Part shown: positions 21,247 through 32,865 of the stretch, one piece after another | Layout: every line of letters starts with the position of its first letter | How positions within the stretch are numbered: the first letter of the stretch is position 1 | Origin: Gigantopelta aegis | Taxonomy: Eukaryota; Mollusca; Gastropoda; Neomphalida; Peltospiridae | Length of the DNA: 64,000 bases | Assembly: GCF_016097555.1 (NCBI RefSeq) | Contig: NC_054701.1 | Span: forward strand, 65,217,485 to 65,281,484 | Reading direction: 5' to 3' | The notes under the pieces: model-generated | Databases searched by the model: none | Seen by the model: the letters and a program-made list of their open reading frames with translations, nothing else | What the model was told of the DNA's origin: nothing | Made by a program: the position numbers and the translations under genes

Positions 21247-23168
21247 GTAACGCAACTTTATCAGACTTTGACTCAGTTAAACAACTTTTCAAAATTTTAT
21301 ATATTTATGAACGTGCATCTGGAGCTAAAGTTAACTTTCAGAAAACCAATGGTTTCCTAATGGGGAAACTTAGGTACGAGAAAGATACTCCTCTTGATAT
21401 AAGATGGACCAATGATAAGATTAAAATATTAGGTTTCTACTTTGGTAATATTGATGTTTCGGCAGATAACTGGGAACCTAAAATTAAAAAAAATTAAAGC
21501 AGTTTTAAATATATGGAGTAATAGAAAATTAACATTACATGGTAAAGTAGTGGCTGTAAATTCACTTGCCACTAGTGGCATTTGGTATTTATCAGACGTT
21601 TTGGAACTTCCGGAAAAATGTGCCAAACAAATTGATACAATGATTTTTTATTTCATTTGTAGCTATAGAAAACATTTTATATCAAAAGAGCAAATTCAAC
21701 TACCTAAGGAGTTAGGCGGGTTAGGAATTAAATTTATAAGTAGATTTCTGAGTTTAGAGGGTGAAGGGAATTGGAAATCTTTAGTAGATTATTTTTTTAG
21801 GCCAGTATAAAAATTTAAATATCGATAGATAAAATGTAAAATTGTAAATAAAAAACAGAATTTTAAATCAATGCCGAACATTTACAAAGACATACTATTA
21901 ATTTGGGATGAACTTGACTAAGTTGACAATACGCGCGACACGGAGAGTTATCAACAGATTCTGTATGAACCTCTCCATGACAACTCGACTATAAATAGCA
22001 CAAAACACAAACACAATACGTAGAGAAGGACTAAATTTAGTCAGAGACATATCGGACTTGGGTACGAACGACTTCATGGACTTCGCTGGTTGCTCGACTA
22101 GCGCGGCATTGTATTGCCAAATAAAAGACCTACAGGACAACTTTCCGCGACCGCTATTATGGACATTAAAGAATGAAGACTCTTTTGATGGTAACTTAGA
22201 CGCCATCTTTCGTAACAACGTAGGTGATACGAATAAAGACGTGGCAGTCGCGAAAAAAAAGACATATACACAGTTTTGTTATTGCGAACTCACTAAGACC
22301 AGATGGGAAACCATTTTTACTGAAAGCATAAATTGGAAAAATATTTGGCAGACACTAAATTCGGCTTAATTGAAAATCATGATTTTGATTTAATTTATAA
22401 AATGATTAGAAATGTAATTGCAGTTAGAAAAAATATTTATGATTGGAAGATTGAGTCCACCCCCGAGTGCGTTGTGTGCGACGGAGTGGACTCAGTCTTA
22501 CACGCTTTTTTTTCACTGCAATAAAACTAGACTATTTATTAAACAAATTGAATCCATTTTCAAAAAACGTTTTAGATATAAATTCAGATTAAACCCATAT
22601 AGAATGATTTTTGGAATTAAACATAACCCTGACAACTATGCATCGAACTTAGAGATCTTTCTCTGGAGTAAAGTTATAAGGGTAATTTGGACTACACGAA
22701 AATTATTAGAGGGTGATAAGCCATGTAATGAAATGGCACTTTTCAAACATTTAGTATATTCAAGGGTGGAAACTGAATATTTTGCTGCATTAGAACGACC
22801 TAATAGAAGAGAAAAATTCTTAAAACACTGGTGTTTCGAGGGGGTTATTGCCTCGTGCAATGATGCCTTCGACATTACATATCAATTATGAAAATTATTG
22901 GCCAATTTTGCCCAAAACGTAGAAAAAAAATAGGCCTGGACCTCCCGGCTTGTAGCTTTGGAGGCTAGGCCCGCAAATCAGGTTAGAATCTTTTAACTAA
23001 TCAATTTTAAACAACACACACAAAAGTATAAATGAAAACAAGAACACAAGCATGCAGTGAATATATATTTTATTATGACACAAGCACAAACACTTTTATT
23101 GTACATATATTTTTAACATTCAAGGAGAACCTGGTTAATTGTAAATAGGTAGGATTGATAAATAAATG

Positions 23169-23198
23169 GGGCAACCGGCGAATTGGCCGGTAGTGCCC
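23169..23198 (+). other. Hairpin at the LINE 3' end
   Basis: GGGCA (23169-23173) pairs with TGCCC (23194-23198), and CCGG (23175-23178) with CCGG (23187-23190). It lies about 20 bases before the (AT)n tail, the position where LINE 3' recognition structures are found. Confidence 0.5.
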
Positions 23199-23215
23199 GA
23201 AACGTAAAACAAAAA

Positions 23216-23217
<2 letters not shown>

Positions 23218-23275
<58 letters not shown>
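23218..23275. repeat. (AT)n microsatellite at LINE tail
   Basis: About 58 bp of AT repeats directly after the LINE 3' end. Confidence 0.95.
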
Positions 23276-23277
<2 letters not shown>

Positions 23278-23349
23278 GCCCCCGCCCCCTTATAGGCAAC
23301 AATACAACTACTGAACTGTTAGTGGTGTTGGTGTTTTATATATTTGTAT

Positions 23350-23354
<5 letters not shown>

Positions 23355-23414
<60 letters not shown>

Positions 23415-23560
23415 TGTATGTATGTATGTATGTATGTATGTATGTATGTATGTATGTGTATGTATGTATGTATGTATCTGTATCTATATCTATATATAAA
23501 TATATATGTATGTGTGTGTGTGCGTGCGTGCGTGCGTGCGTGCGTGTGTGTGTGTATTAT
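23355..23560. repeat. (TA)n-(TATG)n-(TGCG)n compound microsatellite
   Basis: TA repeats, then about 75 bp of TATG tetranucleotide, mixed TA/TATC, then TGCG/TG repeats. Confidence 0.95.
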
Positions 23561-23566
23561 ATGGGG

Positions 23567-23662
23567 TAATCGTAATCAGTAATTGCAATCGACTGTAATC
23601 GCAATCGTAATCGATTGCATTGCGAATGTAATCGTAATCAGCGATTACTTTCATGATTACTC
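23567..23662. repeat. Cluster of TAATCG/CGATTA motifs
   Basis: Repeated GTAATCG, GCAATCG and their complements within 95 bp can fold back on themselves. It resembles the subterminal motifs of some DNA transposons, but no ends are visible. Confidence 0.4.
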
Positions 23663-24202
23663 ATAATTTACCAGAACAGAACAGAAAAGCAATTTATAAC
23701 ACTCAGGCCGTTATGCAATGGCATAAGAGGAACATACATATTCTGATTTTGACAAGATGGTTTACAGAAGGGTACAATTAATAGAAATGCATGGTATTAC
23801 AGTATAACAATATGTGTATTAACAATATAGATACACGATATTACATTATAGAGATATCTGTATTAACAATATAGATACATTCCGTGATGTAACAGAGTAG
23901 AGATATATTGTAAAATATAATTATTCAGAATATTTCAGTTACAACTGTGTACTTTGCAATTCTTGATAGTACAATATATAGATATAAATAGGTAGTGCAT
24001 TTAAATTTTTATAAACGTATACAATTAGATGTAAAAAATATATTTCCATAAATTAAAACTAAAGACGTAAAATAATGTAATATGATTTAAAATATATCAA
24101 ATATAGTTGTATGTTGACATTCAGTTTCATTAACTGGTTAAAGTGTGGTAATTTTGGTTGTTGTTGGGTATTGTTCTTGTTATGGGTTCTTAAATACTTG
24201 AA

Positions 24203-24252
<50 letters not shown>

Positions 24253-24285
24253 GTGAATTTAGCTATTTTTGTTATTGTGTGCTTA
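23663..24285. other. AT-rich DNA with (AT)n at 24207-24250
   Basis: No gene or recognised repeat other than the AT microsatellite. Confidence 0.45.
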
Positions 24286-24289
24286 TTCT

Positions 24290-25545
24290 TTAACTGCTCA
24301 TAAGTTCTCTAAATTTATATATGTTTTGTCGGATATAATAGTATGGATGTAAACATTCTGTATTGATATTATTGAAAACACTACATACAAATAAATAATG
24401 AAATTCGTCTCCTATATCGTTTTCATTGCAAATTGTACAAAGTCTATCTTCCAGTAGAACTGTATTCCAACGTCCAGTCTCCACGGGTAAATAATGGTTG
24501 AAGTCTTAAATTTTTATCATAACGGTCCATAATTTTTCAGGAATAATATTACGATAATTTTAAAAATGTAGTTGCTCTTTGAAAAATTCGTAGGTTTTAC
24601 CTCTTGATGACACTGAAATATTATTTTTCTATGTTTGTAAATACTGGTCGTTTTGTCTTATGCTAATTTGTTGTGATAGCCATTTTACGGATAGAAAGGT
24701 TTGTGATAGCCATATATTACTCATTCCTAGGTGATCCAAAATATTTTTAACATCAGGAATCCTGTTACAGTTAGTTCCATTGCTAATATGGTCTCTCATT
24801 GTTGATATGTATAATAATAGAAATAGTTTAGATTGTTTCCCTGAGATAACTCGAGCCCAATAACAAATTAATGTTTTGTGGATAGTCAACTCGACTGGCA
24901 TTCTATCGAGTTCACCATATAACATGGAAGAATATGTCTAATAAAATTGATTTGAACAGAGTTATAGATGTCCTTGTTTTCGTATCCCTATATTTCACAG
25001 CCATATAATAATATTGGCAGAACCACCGAGTTAAACATTTTGAAATGAAGGAAGGAAATGCATTAAATGATTATTTAACGGCGGACTTAACACATATTAT
25101 TTACGGTTATATGGCGTCAGACATAAGTTCAAACATTTTGAGTTTACACTCTATTGATAGATGACGATCTTTTGCTTTTGCCAGAACGAAATACCTAGCC
25201 TTTGTCTCCTGTTGTTTAAATCTAATCTTAGTATTTTAAAAGTTATTTGGTATAGTAAAAGTGGCACCTAAATATTTGTATTCTTTGACATTTTCAAGAA
25301 TAGTTTTCAAATCTTAAAATTATATTTATAATCTTTACAATTTCCATTAAAAATTAATACTTTTGTTTTTGTAGTATTTATTTTAAGTTTCTAAATATTA
25401 CAACATTGATAGAATATATTTAATGTGTGTTGTAAATTGGCCGCACGTGTTGCTAGTAAAGCAGTATCATCACCGTACAATCAGCAAAGAAGATGTATTC
25501 CAACTTCTAGTGAGTTATTTTTATTATCTTTAGTATGTTTAGCAT
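24290..25545 (-). mobile_element. LINE fragment, minus strand, RT palm to C-terminus
   Basis: Read on the minus strand it contains YGDDTALLATRAANLQHTLN (near 25475), then INTTKTKVLIFNGN, MLYGELDRMPVELTI and the C-terminal ETGRWNTVLLEDRLCTICN, then IGDEFHYLF. The order is that of a CR1-group non-LTR reverse transcriptase. Several stops and frameshifts are present. A truncated SINE1 sits inside. Confidence 0.78.
25044..25130 (-). mobile_element. 5'-truncated SINE1 tail A with 11-bp target duplication
   Basis: Only the last 87 bp of tail A are present, flanked by AAACATTTTGA (25033-25043 and 25131-25141). Truncation at the 5' side is the signature of incomplete reverse transcription at the target. 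Confidence 0.88.
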
Positions 25546-25554
25546 CAGCTGCAG

Positions 25555-26250
25555 CACTCAAGATTTTCAAGATTTATTAAACAACACTCAGACACATTAC
25601 AATGTGTAACAAGAGGACATTTTCCAATACATAATTAACATACATGACAATAACAGGCGTCAACATAGAAGTATCTATAATGAACATAGAACACAAGATA
25701 TGCAAACAAAATAGCTAAAATATACGGAGAAACGTCAGTTCACTAGACAAGATAATCTTTTAATAAATATAGCAAGTTTTTTTTAATAATGGTGCATTAC
25801 ATAATGACAGCATACCTTTCATTTTAAAAACGCTAGGATTAATTCTATAATATTGTTTTATATATTTTCTTCTAATATTTTCAATATTATCATTTTTACA
25901 ATTGAACAAATAATGGTATTCATCTCCAATATCGGTATTACAAAGTTTACATATTCTGTTTTTTGTAGGAACTTTAAACCATCTGCCAGTTTCGATTGGT
26001 AATCTTAAATTTAACGTACGCAATTTAGTTATCCAGCATCTATTTTGGTACGATAATCTCGACAAATAGGTTTGGAAATAAAATTCTGTTTTAAATAATG
26101 TATCAAACTGACCCCTAGAAGAGTTTGTAATGTCCGAGAACCACTGTTGTATAAATTGATCACAGCGGTTTTGTTTTAATTCTTGTTTATACGATTTGAA
26201 ATCATTATTTTGATTGGTATAGATGTACTGGTCAATCAGTGTAATCAATA
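25555..26250 (-). mobile_element. Second LINE C-terminus, same clade, minus strand
   Basis: An open frame of 162 codons (26248-25760) ends with LPIETGRWFKVPTKNRICKL, then CNTDIGDEYHYLFNC, parallel to the copy at 24.3-24.5 kb. The 3' UTR extends left to about 25555, where it abuts the first copy. Confidence 0.78.
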
Positions 26251-27024
26251 TAACTGATATTCCACTGTTTCTACTCTAATAGTAGAACTGTCCATATATA
26301 CTGATTAACCCAATTGAAATTTAGCATCTGTATTGCATTTTATAAGAAACGCATGATTAATTATGTTTTACATAGACGTTAGCACAATGTGCTTTTAAAT
26401 ATTTTAGAATTTTAAATGTTTGAAGTATCTCGTGGGCTGTTTAACCGGATGCTGTACCTTCTATCCTTTGTATATATTCGTATATTTATATTCTATGATT
26501 TATGTAGACACTGTATGTGCGTGCGTGTGTGTCTATTTATTTATTTATTACCCATATGGTCTTCAATAAACGGTTACATGAATGTCTTATTTCCCTCCAC
26601 GTAATCTTCATTGCCTGGGTCATAACAATACCTTGAAAACCGTTATTCTTACACACCCGTTGGTGAGAACATCATGGTATCCAACAGCCACTCATGTATT
26701 ATTCACCAGTAGCACACTACTAGTACTGACGTAACGAGTCACTATAGCAGCTGCTGTTATAAACAAATATCTATTGAGAAACAGAAAATTGATTTATTAT
26801 TGACATTGTTACAGTTGTATCACGTAGGCCGACGTTTTTATTTCGCAAAATCACTAAAGTGGCAGATCGAAATACCCGTCAAAACGATGAATGATTTCAA
26901 ATGAGTATTAAGGACTCATAGTTTTAAGCTTGCAGGTAAGAAGAAATGGAAAGCTAAATTTCATCGCAAAAATTCTACGCCAAGACGTTTTCTTCCGGGT
27001 TCGTTTCTCATTTTTCATCTCGTT

Positions 27025-27167
27025 TTTCATTTTTCATTTCAACTTATTTTCGTGCTTATATCCAATTAAGGTTCAATCACGCTGTCCTGGGCACACACCT
27101 CAGTTATCTGGGCTATCCAGGACAGTGGGTTAGTTGTTAGTTGGTTAGTGGTTAGTGAGAGAGTAAG
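27025..27167 (-). mobile_element. SINE3 tail half
   Basis: The tail and middle of SINE3 are recognisable on the minus strand (ACCTTAATTGGATATAAGCA, GTGTGTGCCCAGGACAGCG). The tRNA-like head is absent. Confidence 0.78.
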
Positions 27168-27261
27168 TTAGCTACAAGTGCAAAAGGTTGTAAATATGTT
27201 TTAGTCAATAAAGATGTTAAAATGTGCTTAAAACCTGGTTTTTGAGGATATGTAAGAAATT

Positions 27262-27421
27262 AAATAATACATTCGTGTCCAATAAATACTATTTATCTCA
27301 CAACTCGTTGCTTAATAACGTATCAAACTCGCTTTCGCTCGTTAGATACATTTTAAAACAACTCGTTGTGAGATAAAAGGTATCTAATGACCACTCATGT
27401 ATTATACTCTATATTGGACAT
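27262..27421. mobile_element. Foldback around ACTCGTTGTGAGATAA
   Basis: GTGTCCAATA and TATCTCACAACTCGTTG on the left are mirrored by CAACTCGTTGTGAGATA and TATTGGACA on the right. This is a small palindromic repeat, probably a MITE. Confidence 0.5.
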
Positions 27422-27620
27422 GGCTACATTTTCCATTAGTAGCAAGGGATCTGTTATATGCACCATCTCACAGACAGGATAGTACATACCACGGCCTTTG
27501 ATATACCAGTCGTAGTGCGCTGGCTGGAACGAGAAATAGTCCGATAGGGCCACCGACGGGGATTTATCCCGAACCGACCGCGCAACAAGCGAGTGCTTTA
27601 CCACTTGGCTACGTCTCGCC
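27422..27620 (-). mobile_element. SINE1, tail-truncated
   Basis: Minus-strand head and body are intact to the TTCCATTAGTAGCAAGGGAT block. The distal tail B is missing. Confidence 0.85.
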
Positions 27621-28113
27621 CCTCGAAACAACACAGTCTGAACAAAAGTTTAATTTCACCTTAAGATATATATCATTGAATAAAAATAATAAGATCACTG
27701 ATTATCTTTCATTTATTTACAGAGTCTACAGAAAGTCTCAAATTTGTAGAGACCGTTTCATACCTTGATCTATACATAGATTCAGAATGACGTTGGCCTT
27801 CATACAAAGCCGTGTGATAAAAGGGATAACTTCAGCTTTTCAATAGTCAAGTTTCCCTTCATGTCGAGTAATATTCCTTCTGCTTCTTACGTCTTGAGAA
27901 TGACAGTCCTACAGACGTTTCAGGAGGGATGAAACATCATGTTACGGATCTCTCAGGGGAGTGGCGGTCCTCTTAAGTACAACCACCTGATAGTGGATTA
28001 TGGAAGCAATCACGACTTTGCCTAACTTCCTTTCGACTCTGGCTTGTGCAGAGATACGATTTTGATTGTGAAAAAGGTCATTTCTTTAGTATATTTTTTC
28101 TTACTTTTTTCAG

Positions 28114-28360
28114 ATCTATGGCCACCTCAGCTGATTTCAGTGACGACATATCCTGTATAATCTGTCTGAACATATTTACGAATCCACGGTCCTTAACAAG
28201 ACTGGCATTAGGAGCACATTCAGTTGTCCAATCTGCAGAGACCGTGCCAAACTCGTCCGCAGAAATGAGGTTCAAGACAAGACTGAGTCCCTGGCGGAAC
28301 AATTCCCAATTAACTACGCACTCGTCAAGATCATCGATGTTATACAGAAATTACAACCAC
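28114..28360 (+). pseudogene. TRIM A RING exon, damaged
   Basis: Acceptor TTTTTTCAG, then ATG at 28118 and MATSADFSDDISCIICLNIF, align with the RING exon of TRIM B. About 46 nt are missing after TCCTTA. That removes the segment holding zinc ligands Cys28, His30, Cys33 and Cys36 and shifts the frame. The rest of the exon to the donor AACCAC/GTGAG at 28360 is well conserved in sequence but out of frame. It would not make a RING domain. Confidence 0.85.
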
Positions 28361-29325
28361 GTGAGTTTTAAAATGTATCAGTGGGGCTAGGTTACCCAAC
28401 GAATTACCACTACTACTACTACTGCTGTTTTTCTTTTCCGAAGCATATCTTTCTTATTAATGTATGTAGGATCATCAAACCTTGCATTCAAGTACAACTT
28501 GGGATGGCGGTGTGTCGCTTACCATAACTAGGTCACCGTGACCTACTTTCCAAGCATTACTGCAGATTAATGTAAATCCTTACCAAGGCCACTTCTTCCT
28601 TATCAATTCATATAAGATCATCAAACTTTGCATGCAAGTACAACTTGGGATAGCGGTGTATTGTATACCATAACCAGGCCACCGTAATTTACTGTTAACG
28701 GTCGTATCATGTACCTCACTAGTACTCTCGTTTTTATATTATTATACGTTTTTCCAGTGTTCTATGTGCATGTTTAAAGGTGCATTCTTAAAGTTGCAAG
28801 TGTCATATGTTGCTATGTTTACATGTATTTGTTATACACAACTACAAATTAATCTATTCCACTTATAGGCGTGGCATAATTAACTTAATGACATGTATAT
28901 TAAAATTGCAATGTGTCACTTCGGAATTCTTGATGAAAAATATGAAGTACATACAAAATCTTCAACTCTCAGAAAAGTTTAATAATATACGTATGATTAC
29001 TCATTCTTTCTGATTCTGAAGGGGTACAACCAACACGTTCTCTTCCTGTGTTTGTGGAATATTCTTATAACATACATTGCCAAAAAAACAAACAATTCTT
29101 TCAGCAAAAGGGGATTCTATAAAGATGTCCCCTTTTGCTAAATCTCCTAGATTCGCCAGTGACAATAAACTATATATAATAATAATGTTAAAATGTGTCC
29201 ATCTCCATTCTGTTATTAGTCAAATCATTGAATGCACACTATTCTGTTGAATGATATAACATGATCGAATTTTAAAATACAATGTACTTTTATTAGCATT
29301 TGATTTGTATTTTGTTTAAATTCTG
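28361..29325 (+). other. TRIM A intron
   Basis: Clearly homologous to the TRIM B and C introns throughout, but without the LINE fragment found there. It retains only a short ATAATAATAAT tract at that place. The splice acceptor before the coiled-coil exon is gone, because a deletion joins TTTGTTTAAATT to ACACAGCGTCATCC. Confidence 0.7.
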
Positions 29326-29341
29326 ACACACAGCGTCATCC

Positions 29342-30202
29342 ATGAATGCATCAAGTAAATCCAGACACACACTCCGACAGATAGATCGAGAAAAAGACAG
29401 TCTCCAGCTTGTTACTACCATAAATGCAAGTCACAGCTCTGATACATTCAGCCCCATTCTGACAGCCAGTGATGTGCTACATGTTGGCACTTCAGTAAAA
29501 ATACTAGTCGCAGACAACAACAACCACTGTGTCAAGTCCTTCAACCACGACGGCACACTGCACTGCATCTACAAACCTAACGGTATACCTGAAGGTCTTG
29601 TTAAGTTTCGTGACAACGAGGTAGTAGTAACTCTAACACGACAGAAGGAGATCGTGTTTCTGAAGGTTAACGACAAAGACATCACACTGACAAAAAGAGT
29701 GACAACTGAGAAGCATTTTACAATGATAACTGTCTTACCGAACTTCAATCTGGCCGCTGTTGAAGATTGTTCAGGTGGTCTGCTTTATGACATTATGGAC
29801 CAGGACTGTCGTGTAATCTGGTGTGCACATGATATTTTACCACATGCCTATCTTGAATATCTCACTGTGATTGATGATTGTCTGCTGATTGGGTCTATGG
29901 GTTGTTACGAGTGTGCTAGAGGTGTGAAATGTGTAACAACATCAGGTGACAAATGGGCGACTAACAATGAAACTGGGCTTATGAGCAGTGGCGGCATCAC
30001 ATGCGACGCCAAGGGGTTCATTTATGTTGCTAATCCTGACAGACATTCAGTTGTTCAGCTGACATCCAGTGGTCAATTCGTACATAACATCCTCACCCAG
30101 GACCACTTGTCTTGTCCCAAGCCTATCTGTTTCTACCATGATCAGCTGTATGTGGGTGAGAAAAATGGCGAAATAAAAGTATTTACCTGGAAGACAAAAT
30201 GA
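29342..30202 (+). CDS. TRIM A propeller: open NHL-like domain without RING or coiled coil
   Basis: A 286-codon open frame begins at an internal Met (MNASSKSRHTLRQIDREKDS) and ends at FTWKTK and TGA. It corresponds to residues 270-556 of TRIM B. NHL-like repeats are visible, for example KILVADNNNHCVKSFNHDG and GFIYVANPDRHSVVQLTSSG. About 500 bp encoding the coiled coil, together with the acceptor, are deleted upstream, so a normal transcript could not join it to the RING exon. The frame has nevertheless stayed open. Nearly all differences from B in the middle of the propeller change an amino acid. It could be a young pseudogene, a conversion donor, or a separately transcribed propeller. An AATGAAATGAAATAC stretch follows the stop. 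Family function: NHL propellers of TRIM proteins bind protein or RNA ligands. Confidence 0.6.
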   Translation: MNASSKSRHTLRQIDREKDSLQLVTTINASHSSDTFSPILTASDVLHVGTSVKILVADNNNHCVKSFNHDGTLHCIYKPNGIPEGLVKFRDNEVVVTLTRQKEIVFLKVNDKDITLTKRVTTEKHFTMITVLPNFNLAAVEDCSGGLLYDIMDQDCRVIWCAHDILPHAYLEYLTVIDDCLLIGSMGCYECARGVKCVTTSGDKWATNNETGLMSSGGITCDAKGFIYVANPDRHSVVQLTSSGQFVHNILTQDHLSCPKPICFYHDQLYVGEKNGEIKVFTWKTK

Positions 30203-30356
30203 AATGAAATGAAATACAAGTGGAAATGAATGATGTATGTTTAACAACGTCAAGCATATTTTAACCTGCGGCTAAAAGATGCCCACCATAGTGATAACTG
30301 TGACTCGGTCTGCAAAGTGAGAACAAAATTCTGCTGTAGCCATTTTCCAGACAGAC

Positions 30357-30454
<98 letters not shown>
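30357..30454. repeat. (TA)n microsatellite
   Basis: About 95 bp of TA repeats in the TRIM A 3' flank. Confidence 0.97.
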
Positions 30455-30455
<1 letters not shown>

Positions 30456-30602
30456 CCGGTTTAGACAGAGTTCATTCAGAGTTATGGTTCTTGAATGATC
30501 GACAACTCGCGATCAACAATGACATTTGAACCCATGGATGGTTGGGAACCACAGACCCAGACTTGCAATCGATTATTTCACAGACATAAAAAATATACTT
30601 AA

Positions 30603-30815
30603 AGGGACATTGCTAAGTTTGCTGCAATTTTTAAGATGTTATAGACTAACAGAGATTTTTTAACGATTAATTACGTATCAAATATATTTTTTCTGCATAA
30701 AATATTAGTGGCTACATATTAAACGTGTTCCTGGTCGTTCTATTATTTGTACTAGGTTAAATTTCATTTTATTTCCTAAAACATTATTTATTCGTACGTA
30801 CGAATTAAAAATGTT
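30603..30815 (+). mobile_element. Half of a TTAA-type MITE
   Basis: TTAA (30599-30602), then AGGGACATTGCTAAGTTTG and the arm sequence, match the left half of the intact copy at 44159-44539. The right arm is absent. Confidence 0.7.
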
Positions 30816-31180
30816 GTGCTAAATCTTTCTGTTTTGACTAATTTTTGTATTAATTTGACTTTAGTTTCTAACGAAAGTTCGATACGTTGCCGTTTTTTGG
30901 GTTGCTCCGCCATTATAAATGAAATAAGACAACACAAAATATACGAGCGACTCGCACCTATTTAGACATGCGTTAGGTTGACAAGTAAAACTCGCCGAAT
31001 TCATAAGAGTGAAATCAGTTAGGTATCAACACACACACACTAATATTAATCCGATTGATCTAACGGCCCACCGCAATAAGAGCAAACTTCATACGAGTAC
31101 GATTACATTTTGCATTTGATCTTGCGACGGCGTCCTGATTACTTGGCAATTGACGATCATTGTTTAACTAATTAAGCAGC
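30816..31180. other. No recognised feature
   Basis: AT-rich sequence without recognised repeats or genes. Confidence 0.4.
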
Positions 31181-31183
31181 TCG

Positions 31184-31401
31184 TCGTTCAGACAAATCCC
31201 AGTCCGGTGTAGACAGAGGTAATTAATACATGAATAGTTCTTTTGTTCTTGATTTTTGATCCGGAGTCCGGAGTAGACAGAATACGGATTAGGCAGAGAT
31301 TTATACCTAAGAGATAAACGGTAGCTGAACGGGGCTTTAGAAATTAACCGGTTTACGCAAAGATCTGGATTACACAGAATCGGTTTAGACAGAGTCCACT
31401 G

Positions 31402-31402
<1 letters not shown>
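31184..31402 (-). mobile_element. Possible pogo-like terminal fragment
   Basis: On the minus strand the end reads CAGTGGACTCTGTCTAAACC next to TA, followed by repeated TCTGTCTAMWCCGG-type motifs at four places. Another such motif lies at 30458-30472. This is similar in style to pogo/Tigger termini. No transposase is visible. Confidence 0.4.
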
Positions 31403-31468
<66 letters not shown>

Positions 31469-31563
31469 CAGGTAATCACATAATGTTGTAGATGTTTACA
31501 TGTGTAATACATTTTATTTATAGATATAAAATATAAACGCAAATTTCTGAAAAATATTGTAAA

Positions 31564-31639
<76 letters not shown>

Positions 31640-31655
31640 TATATATATATAAATT
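31403..31655. repeat. Two (TA)n microsatellites
   Basis: TA repeats at 31403-31466 and 31569-31650 flank a 75-bp segment that is the reverse complement of 44060-44145. Confidence 0.95.
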
Positions 31656-31659
31656 AATT

Positions 31660-32560
31660 TTGACATAGTCTTAGATAGGAAACCCGCTGCATTTTTTCCA
31701 TTAGTAGCAAGGGATTTTTTATATGCACCACCCCGCAGACAGGATAATACATACCACGGTCTTTGATATACCAGTCGTGGTGCACTGGCTGGGACGAGAA
31801 ATAGCCCAATGGGTCTACCGGCGGAGATCGATCCCTGACCGACCACGCATCAAGCAAGCGCTTTTCGGTAAATTACCACTGGGCTATGGCCCGTCCCTTC
31901 TTTTCTGTCTAGACTAAGTGTCACAATAAACATGTTAGTAAATAGCCATAATTTTAAAATGTGCTGAGGTGCCACTAAGAAGAAGAAGAAGAAGTACATG
32001 AGCACCACCACTAACAACATTCCTTTCCTTTCCCAACAGTATATTATTATTTGTTAGACCTTTTAACTTACTTAATGATTCACCAACTATTGGATTACAT
32101 AATGTTTTTAATTAAACTATATTTTTTATTATGATTGCTACATATTAAAACATTATTAGGTAACATGTAAATTCTCGTCCCAGCCAGTGCACCACGACTG
32201 GTATATCAAAGACCGTGGTATGCATTATCGTGTCTGTGGGATGGTGCATATAAAATACCCCATGCTACTAATGGAAAAATGTAGCGGGTTTCCTTTCTAA
32301 GACTATGTCAAAATTACCAAATAGCCGATGATTAATAAATCAATGTGCTCTAGTGGTGTCGTTAAACAAAACAAACTTTAGATAGAAAAAACCATATTGC
32401 CGTCGCATAGACTACCACCAAACAGCACTTTTAACAACCTTTATGTTGATATTATAAAATTAGTTCAAACTAAATGTTTGAGAACCCATATTTAACTACT
32501 AATAGTTTTATTCAAGTATTTCCACTTTGAACCTTTACACCGTATATTAATCATGGATGG
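31660..32560. repeat. Rearranged copy of the 44.06-45.94 kb block
   Basis: 31660-32175 is the reverse complement of pieces of 44.59-45.64 kb, whereas 32176-32560 is colinear with 45.52-45.94 kb. A single SINE1 at 45424-45733 appears here as two pieces: a minus-strand head part (31660-31898) and a plus-strand body and tail B (32176-32380). Confidence 0.75.
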
Positions 32561-32865
32561 GTGGTTGGGTGGATGAATGGTTATATGTGAATTGTTTGGC
32601 CCATAAAGTTCAATCACTAACATCAAAATATTTTCCCAGGTGGATGCAAAATGCGATAATTGAAATTTCCTTGTTCTGGCTATAATAGTCATGGCCATCT
32701 TGGATTTAAATGATGCTACAGTGTCTTGATAAGTTGAGGGTAGTTCGAAATTAATTCCTTGACCCCTAAAATACTGTCATAGACATCAACAGTTTCCTCA
32801 TAAGGGATAAAATATCCAAGATATTGCCAGTTGTGTATTTTGGCATCCATCTTCAATATTTAAAA

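Larger units (their letters stand above)
20950..23215 (+). mobile_element. Tx1/L1-like LINE, 5'-truncated and decayed
   Basis: The segment begins inside the reverse transcriptase. GIRQGCPIS is encoded near 21050-21080 and the catalytic box GYSDDGNATLSDFD near 21183-21270, interrupted by a 43-bp foldback. KVNFQKTNGFLMG, LTLHGKVVAVNSLATSGIWY and LPKELGGLGI follow. Frameshifts and stops separate further pieces to 22890, where the open C-terminal part reads EKFLKHWCFEGVIASCNDA. The domain order and motifs fit the Tx1 branch of L1. The 3' UTR (22891-23215) ends in a small hairpin followed by (AT)n. 5' truncation is usual for LINE insertions. Confidence 0.85.
26270..28113 (+). other. TRIM A upstream region and noncoding first exon
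   Basis: Homologous to the regions upstream of TRIM B and C, but lacking the MULE-like MITE (uninterrupted site near 26590) and the SINE1 (uninterrupted CTATAGCAGCTGC at 26740-26752). A probable 5'-UTR exon ends at 26935 (TTGCAG, donor GTAAGAAG). The following intron carries a SINE3 and a SINE1 piece, and ends at the acceptor TTTTTTCAG before 28114. Confidence 0.65.

Noticed and set aside
28361-29325. TRIM A intron as a clean site from before the LINE insertion
   Set aside because: A short AAT tract remains at the equivalent place, so A could equally have lost the LINE by deletion. It was not used for dating.
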